The notes beneath the pieces are model-generated. The model saw only the letters and a program-made list of their open reading frames with translations, did not search any database and was not told where the DNA came from. Positions 36,631-48,799 of a stretch of DNA of 64,000 nt are shown here, one piece after another. Source of the stretch: Moniliella sp. 'wahieum' (Eukaryota > Basidiomycota > Moniliellomycetes > Moniliellales > Moniliellaceae); assembly GCA_003971905.1 (NCBI GenBank), contig RSEE01000021.1:727226-791225 (forward strand), read 5' to 3'. The position numbers were made by a program, and so were the translations under genes. Every line of letters begins with the position of its first letter. Positions within the stretch are counted from its first letter, which is position 1.

Positions 36631-38410
36631 GGAAGGGGGGGGGGGCAGGAGGGGGAAGGAGGGGAAGGAGGGGGATTGAATAGTGAGGCCTGAGGGGGAG
36701 TGCCAGTGCTGTGTGGGAGTGCGCGGCGAGACGCACCTGCTGGTTAAACGTTAAACGATAACAGTTGATGCATGTTGATGGCTGCGTCCGAGGAGCGCAG
36801 CAGGGCAGTCGTGCTGCTAGACACTGTTGCCGCAGTGGCTGCGGGATTATAAAGTGACATACCCCCTTCGTCTCAGGGGCGCGGGACCTAAAAAGCATAG
36901 GCGGATGGAGAGCCCCTTGTGGGGGCAGCGAAAGGGCGTGTCTCGGGACACACTCAATAACAAACAGGGCAAAGCGATCGAGGAAGCAACCACGAACAGG
37001 CGAGTGTACATTTGAAGTACGCATGTTTTCTTAGCAGGCAGGTCACGTAGTATTATCCTAAGTTGCACTCTCAGAATGCTCGCTCTCTGGTTGGCTTCGG
37101 CTGCCTGGAAGTTCTTTCCGTTGTCAATTCCTTTTGCAACCCGTTTTTTTTCTGGGTTTTTGGTGTACTGGTTAGACCTTTGGGGCGCTACACGAGTCAT
37201 CTTGTAGTCACTGTCCCCGCGTCATCATGTGCAGTTAATAGGCCTTAGGTCTTAGGTCTTATATAGGCGTCGATTCGATGAGCCACGCCTGTGTTGTGTG
37301 AGTGACGTCTTATGGCGGAGACTCTACTACCCCGCATCGGTGTCCGTATAAAGTGTACCTCTATAAGTATCGTGTCGGCGACATCAAAATGGCACAACAA
37401 CCTCTGCACTGAGAATCTCCATGCACACCACCGTCTTCACTCCCGTTCCTATCGCCCGTCTTGACGCCCGCAGTTACTATCCCCCCCGCCTTCCGCCCCC
37501 GAATGCCCCGACCGCCGAATATGAATATTGGAGATGACCTGCCGTGCGAAGGGTACAGGCTGCACGACATGGCCGCCGACCTTGCCGTTCCGAACCGAAA
37601 CATGCTCCTCCACGTCTCAATGGCCTCGGTGCGATGGCGGACCAATGCGAGTTTTTACTTGAGACGAACACGTGCAATCCTATGGTCCGTCCCATTTCTT
37701 CCCAAGCCGGAGAAGCAAGACGTGATGGCCCTCCAGTTTGAGGCCAGGAAGCTCATGGGTATGCCGGATTGCCCAGGGCGAACGACGCTCAATGATGGTG
37801 CATAGCAGGTTCAAAACGGACAGGTCGGTGGGTCACCCCCGACGTCCAAACATCAGAGGTTAAGTTGAGACGGCGAATGGTCAGTACGGATGGTGCCCGC
37901 GCTCCACCAAGTCCGAACGGATCTGAGCTCTGTGAACGGTGCATTGTACTCCTGAATCAGCCTTTGAGGAGAGCTGATGGGATTTTGGATTGGTCCAGGA
38001 TTGAGGTCCCGCCACTAGCGCACTGTTCGAAGAACGTCGGGGCACCACCAATTCTGGACGGAGCTGAGAATGAATGGTGGCGCATCGTGCCCCATGCAGT
38101 CCTCTTTCAGATGCGCCCTGGCGGTGTGCAAGGCAGTGGACAGTGACTAGTGATGGAGATTGTGCGTGTGGCGCTGGACGTCGTCATGGCCATGTGCAAC
38201 CTGATGATGGCGCGCATCGGAAAGCATGCCATCCATGCCATCACATGCTATCACTTTCCAGTCCACCCTTCCTTATTCTGACCCGCTCTTGCACCAGCCG
38301 CTTGCCCTTCACCACTGCGTCGCTCTCCCCTATAATTACCCCCATCTCAACGCTCGTCACGGGCATGCTCAAGCTCGAGTTGTCCATGTGCAAGTACAAC
38401 GTGGTGCTCT
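36631..38410. other. Gene-poor stretch, no gene recognised
   Basis: AT-richer than the flanking gene blocks. Plus-strand open stretches at about 37461-37805 and 37865-38146 show no recognisable motif and no supporting signal. A 'GGTCTTA' duplication occurs near 37244-37262. Confidence 0.45.
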
Positions 38411-38790
38411 GTCTGACGGTCGCGTCCAGGCTTGCGCTCGCCCGGTGGCAACTTGGTTCAACCTCGTGTCAGGCGTCTCCAAGCTTGTGCCAGCCATGTC
38501 CAACCCTGTGCTTGTCATGTGCTTGTGCCCACCGTTTTTAAGATTGTGCCCGCCATCAACAAGCATTTGCCTACCGCCTCCATGCTTGCGCTCGCCATCC
38601 CCAAGCCCGTGCTCACCATCAAGCCTGTACTCATCATCCCCAAGCCTGTGCTCGCCATCTTTAAGACTGTGTTCGGCACCAAGCTTGTGCTCGCCATCAA
38701 ACCTGTGCTCGTTGTCCCCCAGCCTGCGCTCTCCATCCCCAAGCTTGTACTCGCCCCCGAGCCTGTGCTCCCCATCTTCCACATCAAGCA
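38411..38790. repeat. 21-bp minisatellite, about seventeen degenerate copies
   Basis: Consensus AAGCCTGTGCTCGCCATCCCC, with some units shortened to 18 bp. Both unit lengths are multiples of three, so frames stay open on both strands. The plus strand reads as 'KPVLAIP' heptads; the minus strand reads as 'DGEHRLG' heptads. Divergence between copies includes both silent and replacement changes in either reading. Whether it is or was coding cannot be settled here. Confidence 0.85.
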
Positions 38791-41700
38791 TGTATAGGAA
38801 CATAGTAATGCATATCATCATTCAGCCTATCTCTCCGTCCACTCTAGTCTGTTGGGAACATGCACGAAGCATCTGAGCGCCTGTCATAGATGTTGAAGCG
38901 GATAATGACTGTGACGGTCGTGGGTCTTTGAGGCGAACATAAAGACTGTCCCAGTTGGTCCAGGGCACCACGGCATGCACTTTGAGAAATGATCAACAGG
39001 GGTACCTCAGCAAGATCAACGGTGTTCAAACGAAACAGCAGCACGACTATCGGATGGTATCAATGCGATGTTTAATACAATTGTCGATGCTGTGTGAAGA
39101 GCAACCGTACATAGTTGTTGGGGCATGTGAACTAGTAGGAGTTTACCAGCACCTTACATACATGTTTCGAGGCACCGTATGACGAACATTAGATATGTTT
39201 GAGCTGGCAATCATATGGCGTTTGATAGCTCTTCTACCACGGTTAACAGCGAATCTTGTAGATGTTTGCAGGCTGCTGTGTATGCCCGACGTGGCGAGAT
39301 GTTCAAGAGAGTACTGTCACCACTCTGGCAGTTCATCAGTAGAGGAACAACACCGACTGTCATGGATGTTTCAGCGCCTCATCGGGGCATCCGTGGGAGC
39401 TCTTTCGACGGATCAAAAGTACGATTGTCGAAACTGTTTTAAGGGACATAGACCACATGTTGAGCGACAATGAGCAGCAGTACATCGTTCCTGACGTGAA
39501 TGTTAGGACGTACAATGTACTACTCAGTATTGCGTGTTAGGTCAGCATTTATAACGGGTGGTAGCGCATACTGTTCAGACGTGTACCAGCAAGTAGCATG
39601 CATGTTTTATGGCAGATTGTGGGCGACTCTGATGGATGTCGACACCGCTACCATCATGGTGTGGTTGGTAAACAATCATCGGCTGTTCCACCGTAACATC
39701 AGGTGAGGATTGAGTGCGCATGATGCCAACATTGGACGTTGATCGCACGGATCACAACAGATGGTTTCCGACCCGTGCAAGGGCAGTATGACAGTGAATA
39801 TCATCACAGCAACAAGGGCAGTTGTCCATAATGGATTGCAAATGTTGTGGTACATGATGCATACAACCATCACGTTAACACGGACAGATATCAACAGATG
39901 GATGAACATTGAAGTATAACCAGCATTTCTCTGACGTTACAGGAGAATATTCCCTTCGTAGATGCTTAGTATGCGCAGCGTATTCGTCCATCATTCGTAA
40001 CAGTAATGACAAGTACCATTGCAACCTGACGCCAATGTTCATCCTGATATGAACAGGAGCTGGCGGATGGTAATGCAACAGAGCACAACCGCTCTCGTTC
40101 ACAATAGTCTCAAGGAAACAGTATGTGGCCAGCGTTGAAATGCCGTTGAGCAGGATGAGAATGAAGCAGACCGAACAGCATGTCCGTGCGACGGGGGTGC
40201 GCAAATACCATCCCAAATCATTGCGATCAAATATCGAAGATCGCCACCTCGAGCGGACAGCAAGGGCTTGGTTGCAGGTATCATCAACACGATAAGATCT
40301 ATGTCCTAGATGAACGGGCCATGCGATTTGTTTTTCACTCGTTGCTCGCATTGACGATGAAAGAGGCAGATCGCACCATACTGTAATGATTGAGGGACGG
40401 ATGAGCTAGACACGAAGGTATCGATGGATAATCAAGAAACCACGTATGCGCCGCTATCCCTTCCCGGCCGATAGAGACGCATTCAAGTGGTTGCGAGGGA
40501 ATTGATGGCGTCGGGGCCCAAAGCGTCTCTGCTCATCGGAGACAAGAGGCTCTCCCAGGCCGAGATGCGGGTCCGACCCTACCATCCCTAAAAGTCCAAG
40601 GAACCCTTGGGTGAACGTGTCTCTTGCCGATTATAAACCTGTTTCTGCCATGTCTTCGTAGACGATTCATGTGGTAGTCATTATCGCCAAACGGCCACTG
40701 GGCTTGATGAACAAGATAGCTTTGACGCCATGGAATTTGAACTCACGCACTTTTGGGCTTTCTTGGACTCTCTGATGTTCCTGTTAGCGCGGAGGTGCGG
40801 TTTTGAGATAAGGAAAGAGAGAAAGCACGAGCGCCTGGGAAGACATGGGATGTGACATAGATATTGAGAGGGCTAAGTACTTAAGTGGTTACGCTTACGG
40901 CCGGTTAGCGGTTAGGCGTTAGGGTTCCTTCGATCACCAATTGATTAATGATTGATCGCATGCACATGTGACACGAATCACATGGAATGTCACAGATATC
41001 ACCCGAAGTGGATGAGAGTGCGGAACGCCTGAGGTAGACCAGGGTAGCTGGTAGACCCCAACCTACCATTGATCTGCTCCTAGGGCCTAGCCCCGTCTGG
41101 CCGAGGGGCATGCGCGTGCGCGTGACTGGACCATACAAATTCATACACACTCTGCCCACGATGTACGTATCCCCCTCATGCGTCACATATCTCCATGCTA
41201 TGCTCCACATACGTATCTCGCATCCTCCGTACCGACTCTGTAGGGGCTGGTTTGCCAGGGTTTAACGTTTACCGGGTACTGGGTGCGGGTTCCCGGTTGC
41301 CTTGGCCTGTGGAGCGTGGGGCTCCCCCAGTTCGAACGGGACGAGACGATGTTGACGCACTGAGGCTGATGGCGCTGATGCACTGAGGCTGAGCGCTGAT
41401 GCACTGATGGCCTGGGCACGCTTGGCTGTTTGAAGACGGGAAGACGCTTTGGGCGTCCGGAGACAAGAAGGCACTGGAGCGAGCACCGAGCACCAGAGAG
41501 GGTCCTCAGGGTCGCCCGATCGCGTCCGACGGCGCCCTGCTGCGCCTGGCTCGGCGGGGAAGGTGGAAGAGGGAGCGAGGCTGAGACAAGCTAGACTTCG
41601 CACAACTGGTGCATACGGGTGGGCTTCGGCATGGCCGGCTTGGAGACAAGGTACCGGGGGGCGCGAGGGGGCGCGTGTGGCTGGCCCGTGCACTTCTCCA

Positions 41701-44700
41701 CCTTCAGCGCCTTCAGCTTCAAGCTTTCAAGCTTTCCAAGCTCATTAATAATGGTCTGGAAGCGGACCGGAGCGGTGCGAGACTGAGATCTGAGGATCGG
41801 GTGGTCGCCGACCCTCAGAAATCAGGTCTCGTGCAGGCCACACCCACAGTGCCAAGCTGGAAGACCCTTCCGGTCGCCCCTGGCAATGTTTCATGCTGGC
41901 TGGACTCTACGCTCGACGTTCCATGGGTTGGAAACAGATGTTGGCTGATCGATGAGTGAGCCGATGAGGGTGTACGCACGGGGTAGGCACTAAAGGACGT
42001 GTAGGGTAGGCTGACGTAGGGTCTGTCGGGGGCCCAAATACAAATAGACGAAGCATCGCTTGCGAAGCACAAGAAGCGGTGTTTTACCTGGGCCAATGCA
42101 CCAACGGTGAGCTGGAGGACGAGGGTGGTGTGCGGAGAGTGCTGGAACACGCTGGAGGCTGGGTGGGGACTAGGGTTAGATCCTTGGTTGTACGTTCGGG
42201 CGTTCGCGCTTAGCCGGTGGCGCAGTGCTCTGGTGGCCGTCTCTCTCTCTACTCTGGCAGGAAAGACGCCCTGAGGGATGGGCAATGGGGAAAGCGGCGC
42301 TGCAATTCCCCAGCTGCGCAACTACCCTCCAGCACCCAGCCCAGATCTTAGACGCTCAGCACTGGCGCTCTAGCACGGCTCAGACTCACCTTGCTCTGAG
42401 ATCTGATCATCGATCGCATCGATCATCTCGCGTTGCGTTGCGCGTTCCCAAAGTCCAAGCCAGTCTCAACATCCACACGCACCAGGCGAGTGTTGCATCG
42501 GACTTCCGCCGTGGTGCGTGACACGTGATGCATGAGCATCTCAGATTCTGGGTCTGCGATCCACGCTTTCTGAATCCGAGGGCTCAGTCTGAATCTGAGC
42601 TCTCAGTAACCTCATCCGCCGAGCCGAAGTGCCGGAAGGTAGACGTGCGGAGCATAGGCACTGCCTGGGTTAAGTGCGAGGGAGGCCGAGGGAATCATTA
42701 ATCACACAGCTCACAGACAAAGGCTGTGGCATGTGGTGCGACGGCACGGTTGCGGCGTAGGTACAATGCAAGACCAAAACAAGAGGGAACATGTGATGCA
42801 CGCGTGTGACATGTGACATGACATGGCGTGGAGTCGATTTGCGTGTGGGGCGGGAAGAAGGTACCGCCTGGTAAGACGGTGTAGCGCGAGCAGACCACAA
42901 AAGAGCAGACCACGCTGAGGAGAATTAATCCTTTTAACGGCAAACTTTGACCATGTCAGGTGGCGATTGTGCACAATAGCTTGGGGGCGCGTCTCTCACG
43001 CGAGTATGTAGACGTCCTGGTCCACTCGGCTATAGAGACACCGCAATGATGCTGAAGCGATTAGGACAGTAGCGTAGGCGATCGATTGCGGGCGAGAGAT
43101 AGGCGTGGTGGTAGGAAGCAGGACAAGGGCTGCAGGAGAAAGCTACTACTAGTCGTTCGCTTACGCTGGTACGCGCGCATCAGCACCCCTCTCGGAGTCC
43201 GCAGGGGCTCCGGGCTAATGATGCCGGAAGTGTACCGCGATCGGTGAAGCCAGTCACGGTCGCAACAAGTATCCCGTGTCCACAATAGCAGCCATGCACC
43301 ATAGTAAGTCCAAGGGGACCAATCCTCTGTAGTCAGTTCTCAATCTGCCGTCATTTAATGATGAAAAACGGAGTCTCCTAGAGGCAGAACATGTGTGGAA
43401 AGGGAGGGAAAAAGGGAAAGTGTGTGTGTGGGTGCGTGCATGCGAGAACTGTGGAAGGGATATGCAGAACTGTGGAAGGGATATGCGTAGTGGCTGCACT
43501 GTGTTGTTCTAATCCTGATTGGCAGTGACTGACATGGGGATGACATTGAGACCCCATGACCGCATGACCACAGCGCCCCTTTAAGACCCAAAAGCCTCCA
43601 TCTGAGTGTTGCCGAGTAGAGCTGCACGCCATTTTGTTTCTCGCATCGGCTGCAGTTGTCTTTGTTATCGTGACGCAAATGTTGCGGACTCAAACTAGAC
43701 ATGCGCGGGATAGCCCCAGAAGCACACAAGATAGGGCAAGAGAGGAGAGGGCTGAGCGCTGATGCGTTGTGGGATATATCAGCAGTGGGTGCAGATTCTG
43801 TGTGTATCCTAGCCACAGGACCTCTTAGGCTGGTGGGGGAGCGTGTCTACGCCAAGACAGATGGCGTTCTTGCTGTGTTTGCACGGTCAGGGACGACGGT
43901 GCAGGACAGAAGCCATAATCGACATAATCCCGCGTATGTCACTCTCTATCGACTATTCTACATCCCAAGTAGGGCGGACAGGGCAGGGAAGGGCAGGGCA
44001 GAGTGGGATGGGGGAGGGGTGCGGGCGACACATCAGATCGCAGATTGAAAAGGCGCAGTGTGGCTCTCGAGCAGAGAGCGTGGCGGGCGGGGTCGACGTT
44101 AGACGTTAGGAGCACCTGCGCGGAATGTAACCCCGGCATGTGGGCGCTGTGTCGAGAGAGGGTCAGTGCGTATACGGCTTGCAATCCTTTTCGCGGCCAC
44201 AGCGACGCAGCCTGCCGACAGGCTGGGATCGGGTTGGCTGCCCCTCCCTAGTCACTGGTACTGAGGCTCAGTCCTCAGCCGTGGCGGACACCCCACTGGC
44301 TCCCCTCTCGGCTGGCCCCAAGCGCACGCCTCGCCTGCCCTCACCCGCCCAAGCACGCGCGCCGACTTTGTTTTGTTCCATTTTGCTGACCAAACCAGCT
44401 GCCGCCGGCCTGCACCACATTTCTGCCTCCCATCAGCGCACCGCCCCGGCCCTACCGCCCGTTCCCTTTTGCCCGGGCAGACGACTGGGTCCTCTGCTGC
44501 TGCCATCGGTGGGGCCCAGACGTACGTGGGAAACTGCTGAGTGTGCTGTGGTGCGCGCGTAGCGTGTGGGTTTTGGCGTTGGCATCGGCACCGGGATCGG
44601 GCACCGACACTGGCACCGACGTCGGCGTTAGCATTCGCGTCGGCATTGACGTTTGGTGCTGTGGTTGCTAGTTTCCGCACGCATCACCCACATCACGAGT

Positions 44701-44734
44701 GCGGAAAGCTGCGCTAGTACCATTCTATTTGCGC
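38791..44734. other. Gene-poor, AT-richer island
   Basis: Nearly 6 kb without a recognisable gene on either strand. Between about 38860 and 40400 the base composition falls well below that of the flanks. Similar phrases recur there, such as 'ACCAGCA...CATACATGTTT' near 39147 and 'ACCAGCA...GCATGCATGTTT' near 39586, and 'GTCATAGATGTT'/'GTCATGGATGTT' near 38882 and 39359. This suggests old duplicated segments. From 41 kb on it carries short CACTGAGGCTGATG-type repeats (41358-41410) and GGAAGGGATATGC repeats (43450-43485). The right end may include promoter DNA of the zinc-finger regulator. Confidence 0.5.
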
Positions 44735-46792
44735 ATGAGTGCCCCCCCTCCAGCGGGCCAGGCTGTCCCCGAGCTGGCCGAGGCATCCCCCATGTGCCGG
44801 ATGCGCGTGGGGCGTCCTCGCTTGCGGAAGGTGCTCCCATCACGAGCGGGAGTGGAAGTGGGACCGGCTCGCGTGCCTCGGGCCGAGAGTACATTTGTAT
44901 TGCGTGTGGCAAATCGTTTGCGCGGAAGACTTGCTCCGCCGCCACCGGCTTCGCGAGCAACGCTCCGCCCTCATCCATCGCCCACCACGTCAACGTAGCT
45001 GCGGCGAATGTTCTCGCGCCAAAGCCGATGCGACTTGGGCTTCCCCACGTGTGGTAGGTGCGCTCAGAAGAAGAAAACTTGCGTAGGTAGATCCTCTCCT
45101 CTCCTCCCTCTCCTCTCCTCTCCTCTCCTCTCCTCTCCTCTCCTCTCCTCTCCTCTCCTCTCCTCTCTCTCCTCCCTCTCCTCTCCCTCCTCTCCTCCTC
45201 TCCTCTCCTCTCCTCCTCTCCTCTCCTCTCCTCTCCTCTCTGCTTTGAGTTCTGTTGACCTTCGATGCTACTTAGATTTACGCGACCAACTCGCGGGAGA
45301 AGACCGCTCTCGCGCCCTCTCGGCTACTACGCGTCCCTTATCCCCCGGCTCATTCCTCCACCCTAGTCGCATCCAATCCTCTTTCCGGCCCCGCGCTTCG
45401 TTACCACTCGCGTTCGATACCACGGCAGCCTCGGCCGCTGCTTCCGCTGCCCACCGCCGCTTTTTCACGAGGCGAGGATGGGCGGTACGCAGTGGCGTAT
45501 GAACCTTTGTCCTCTCATTTGGTCGCCAATGCACCCGCCCCAAACCATGCTTATTCTCTCCCGCCTGCGCCGGTGCAACAGCCGTATGCCCCGCCTCGGG
45601 CGTCGCTTGCTTCCATCGACCCAGCTACTCCTCCCCTTATGCGTTTCCTCGATCCTGGTCCGAGTCGGACGTTCCCATATCCTCCCTTCTTCTTACGCCA
45701 CAAGGCCAGGAGCCTCCCGTCCCAGGCGCAGGCCCTTCGCCTCACCTTCCCTACCCTTCTCCCTCGGGCACAGCGACACGAACAGCACGAGCTTCGTCCC
45801 TACTGGCCCGCAACACGAAAGCCACCTCCAACTTCCTGACCTCTCATCTCATCTCCCCTCTTTCTATCCGAGAGGAGAAGGCAGAGCAGGGGTGAAGCAC
45901 CGCTAGCACAATTTTCTGCGTCTCTTCTGGATTCCCCCCCCAATACTCGCCTTCCACCTCTCTCATCCCACAAGCACCGCAGCCCGACAACGCGGGGGGT
46001 GGAGTTCCAGTCTGTTTGACGCTATTGCGCCTGGCGTGCCTTCCCAGTTCCCTGGTCCCGGGTTCTCTCGCGCTCTCCAACGACCATGCCTCTGGGTCTA
46101 GAACCACCTACCGAGTCGGGTTCCTTCCCATCGGGCCCCCTTGCCGAGTTGGCCATGCTCGAGCCGGTACCAGATGTAGGAGGCGGCTTACTACCTTCTA
46201 CTGCACTTCCTCGCTCCTCTCTCTCTTCCGCAGCGCCCCTGTCCTCTCACCACCTCGATCTTTCCTCTACGGCCACCTTTCAAGACTCCGACCTAACACG
46301 TTCGGCACAGGTTCTCCCCACCTCTTCTGTCGCTTCGGTCGCTTCGGTCGCTTCGGCACTGCCCCAGCCCGGATCTGTCTCCTGGCCCCCGCAGCCACAC
46401 CAGCAACCCACAACCGCGCCACTGAAGCGTACACCGCCATCCCGGATCCCAACACACGCACGATGCCCTCTTCTGCCTACCTCGCGCCTGGGGCGGAGGA
46501 GGCAGGCACCTCCAATGTGTTATCCGCGTGGCCCACTCCACGTGCTTTTCCCACTGTTGTCGGAGAAGGCGAATGGTATACCCCACCTACCGCCCCTACT
46601 GCGCCATCAGGGTGGCAGGACACGCCAGGTGGGATGGCTGGACAGCAAGCGCCGCCTCTACCGCGTCATTCTCTCCATCCCCACTCCAAGCCCGACAACG
46701 AGAACGCGAACGAGAACGCGAGCGTGAATGAGAACGAGAGGTATAGGCTGGGGGCTTTGTATCCTGGCTCCTCCGGTGGATGGTCTGCTTGA
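44735..46792 (+). CDS. Combined C2H2 and Zn2Cys6 transcription regulator
   Basis: From ATG at 44735 ('MSAPPPAGQAVPELAEASP') a short Gly/Ser-rich leader runs into a C2H2 finger, 'YICIACGKSFARK' + 'DLLRRHRLREQ', directly followed by a Gal4-type Zn2Cys6 cluster, 'RQRSCGECSRAK' + 'RCDLGFPTCGRCAQKKKTCV', with six cysteines. This tandem is a known class of fungal regulators. Three frames must be joined within about 150 bp. An intron filled with TCCTC repeats runs from about 45085 to the acceptor TAG at 45275. The rest is Ser/Pro/Ala-rich and disordered ('SLPPAPVQQPYAPPRASLAS', 'GLEPPTESGSFPSGPLAELA'). A plausible end is the stop at 46792, but coding-like pieces continue to about 47570, so the gene may be longer. 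No middle-homology domain could be recognised. Confidence 0.78.
45088..45242. repeat. (TCCTC/TCTCC)n microsatellite in an intron
   Basis: About 150 bp of almost pure pyrimidine on the plus strand, mainly CTCTC and CTCCT pentamers. It fills the intron just after the Zn2Cys6 cluster. Such mirror-like purine/pyrimidine tracts can form triplex DNA and are error-prone in sequencing. Confidence 0.92.
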
Positions 46793-47711
46793 GCATGAGC
46801 ATGATTAGGATGTGGGCTGTTCTGTTTGGTTTTGCCTTTCCTTTTGCCTTTGCTTTTGCCTTTGCTTTTGCCTTTGCCTTTACGTTTTTGTACTTCTCCT
46901 CAAGTTCCTCAAGGCTCCCCTGTGGTGTTGGAAAGGGCTGGCACTTGCAGCAGCTGGAACGCGACGAGGGGGACAACCTTAGACCGGTATGCTTCAATCC
47001 TTCGCTCCCCATCCCAGTCTCAAATCAACTCACTAGAGACGCAAAAGCGAATGTTCTTTTATCCACTTCCTTCGTTGCTTGTGCCATATGGTGAAGTATC
47101 GTCTCTTCATGGTCTTTGCAACCTGGATCGCCCTGCTCGTCCTCTCGCCACCTATAATCTTCCGCCCATCATATTTGCCTTATCTACTTCTTCCTTCGCT
47201 GGAGACATGGTGGGATAGTCTCATGGACAGGGACAAGCTCAACGTGCATCACATCATCGATACACCCTCCTCGGCCTACGCTCAGGCGGTGATGGGTATG
47301 TTGGGATGTGGGTACGTGGACACCGTATCGCGGGCGTGGAGAGGCCTACATTTGCTTTCCCTGCATCCTCCCTGGCACTCATACCCTCCTCCGACTGTCT
47401 GCACTCTTTTCTCTTTTATGTACGCACCGCGCCCATTCAGCTCTCTGGCCCATCGTCTCATCTCCGAGACGAGCTCATGCACGGTCGCTACGGCACGATC
47501 AATTCTTTGTCCTCACGAATAGCCCCCGGGTTCCACATTACGTCGGCCCTCTGCGCTTATTTCGAGAAGTAGGAAAGGATGGTCGTTTTCCATCCCAGTC
47601 CCCCTCTTTCACTACAAGAAACTGTTGGGGGATCTCATTTCTTTTCTTGGCGGTGCGCCAATTGAGTACTTATCTGGCATGCAAAATCATGCTCCTTGTT
47701 TTTGAGTATGG
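46793..47711. other. Possible continuation of the regulator gene; unassigned
   Basis: Contains a TTTGCTTTTGCC repeat (46833-46880) and then coding-like plus-strand pieces such as 'VPYGEVSSLHGLCNLDRPAR' (near 47085) and 'CLHSFLFYVRTAPIQLSGPS' (near 47400). Both are in the same frame, separated by a stop at 47216-47218. They could be the C-terminal part of the zinc-finger regulator after an intron ending near 46906. I see no domain signature. Confidence 0.35.
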
Positions 47712-48083
47712 TTGGGATCCCAGAGATGGCAACTGGTAGCCGGTAACTACTCAGTACTCATCCCCGCCGGTCACGCTCTCACGAACTATTCTTGAATACC
47801 GTTCGGTCCAAAGTCTCGGATCGAACAAGAACGAAAGGGACGCACTGGGGCCATTTGAGGCTGCGTTCAATGGACAGAAGTGCTTTGTGCTGAGAAGAAC
47901 AGAGTGGACCAAGGGTAGGGTACGTCGGTCTGGCCAAGAGGATCCGCCACTCCACACGGCGTTTCCCTATCACACTCTTGGCTCGAATCGTCCCCGAACC
48001 CCATTGGAGTGGACAATCAGTCACACCAGACACACATCATCCCCATCCTTCTATTTTCCGCGTCCTGCCCCCCATTGAAGAGT
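47712..48083 (-). repeat. Left terminal repeat (3' LTR of the minus-strand element)
   Basis: Begins near 'TTGGGATCCCAGAGATGG' and ends near 'GCGTCCTGCCCCCCATTGA'. Shared blocks with the partner include GTCTCGGATCGAAC, AGAACGAAAGGGAC, ACAGAGTGGACCAAGGGTA, CTCGAATCGTCCCCG and CACACCAGACACACA, in the same order and orientation. Confidence 0.78.
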
Positions 48084-48488
48084 ACTTCTCTCCTATTGAG
48101 TGCCTCTCCTGTTCCTTCCTTCTACTCTTGCCTTCTTGCCTCCCTCATATGCGTTTGTTGGTCTCGCCACACACCCAACACAGTGCGTGATGAGATTTGG
48201 AATCCTGATGGTCCAGGGGGGATGCAATCACACTAGTGGTAGTGGTGGTCTAAGCCAACCAACGACACGTACAGAGGAACACCAAGCAGCCAGTCACCAC
48301 CGGGGGCTTGGTCACGGACCACGACCACAGGAGCGAGAACACAATGCAACTCCTAGGCCTGAGGAGGACCGAAGGACGTTAGCCAAACATACGAGCCACC
48401 AGCGGTGGTTCAACACCCCCCTGGGCCAAGGGGCCAATGGAAACCCGTAGGCCAAAATGCGTAACCATCAGATGAGAAAAAAGGGGAT

Positions 48489-48728
48489 CTAAATCGAATT
48501 CCTGAGAGGCATAAAAAGGAGTTTGGGAAGACCAACAGATTTGGTGAACCAATCAGAGAGATGATCGATTCCAATAGGCACATGGCGAACCACACAACCA
48601 CACGTTCGCCGCGATAGAATCGTTCTCGCACCTTGTTATATCTCGCGAATCGTACCCCGGCTGCCGAGTTTCGTGGTTAAAGCCTTGGCTGCAGTGTTGT
48701 CCACAAAGAGATGGATGGGTGTGGGGCG
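48489..48728 (-). pseudogene. Ty1/copia RNase H fragment
   Basis: Reads 'TPIHLFVDNTAAKALTTKLG', then after frame breaks 'VRERFYRGERVVV' and 'VRHVPIGIDHLSDWFTKSVG', ending 'LPKLLFMPLRNSI'. This matches the end of copia pol: the catalytic 'DN' with Ala-Lys-x-Leu, the 'RHVP' strand, and the 'hxDhhTK' tail motif ('LSDWFTK'). An in-frame stop and two frame breaks show decay. Confidence 0.82.
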
Positions 48729-48799
48729 GAACAGATACCCCGTGCAGAAAGAATGTTGTGCACAAAGAGCGCATCCCACAGCCCATCCCCCACGTGACC

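Noticed and set aside
37461..38146. Two plus-strand frames of about 90-115 codons
   Set aside because: No motif or conserved texture, and they lie within the decayed island; kept only as part of the gene-poor stretch.
41262..41345. tRNA-like 'GTTCGAACTG' on the minus strand
   Set aside because: No D arm, anticodon arm or acceptor pairing could be drawn upstream, so it is only a B-box look-alike.
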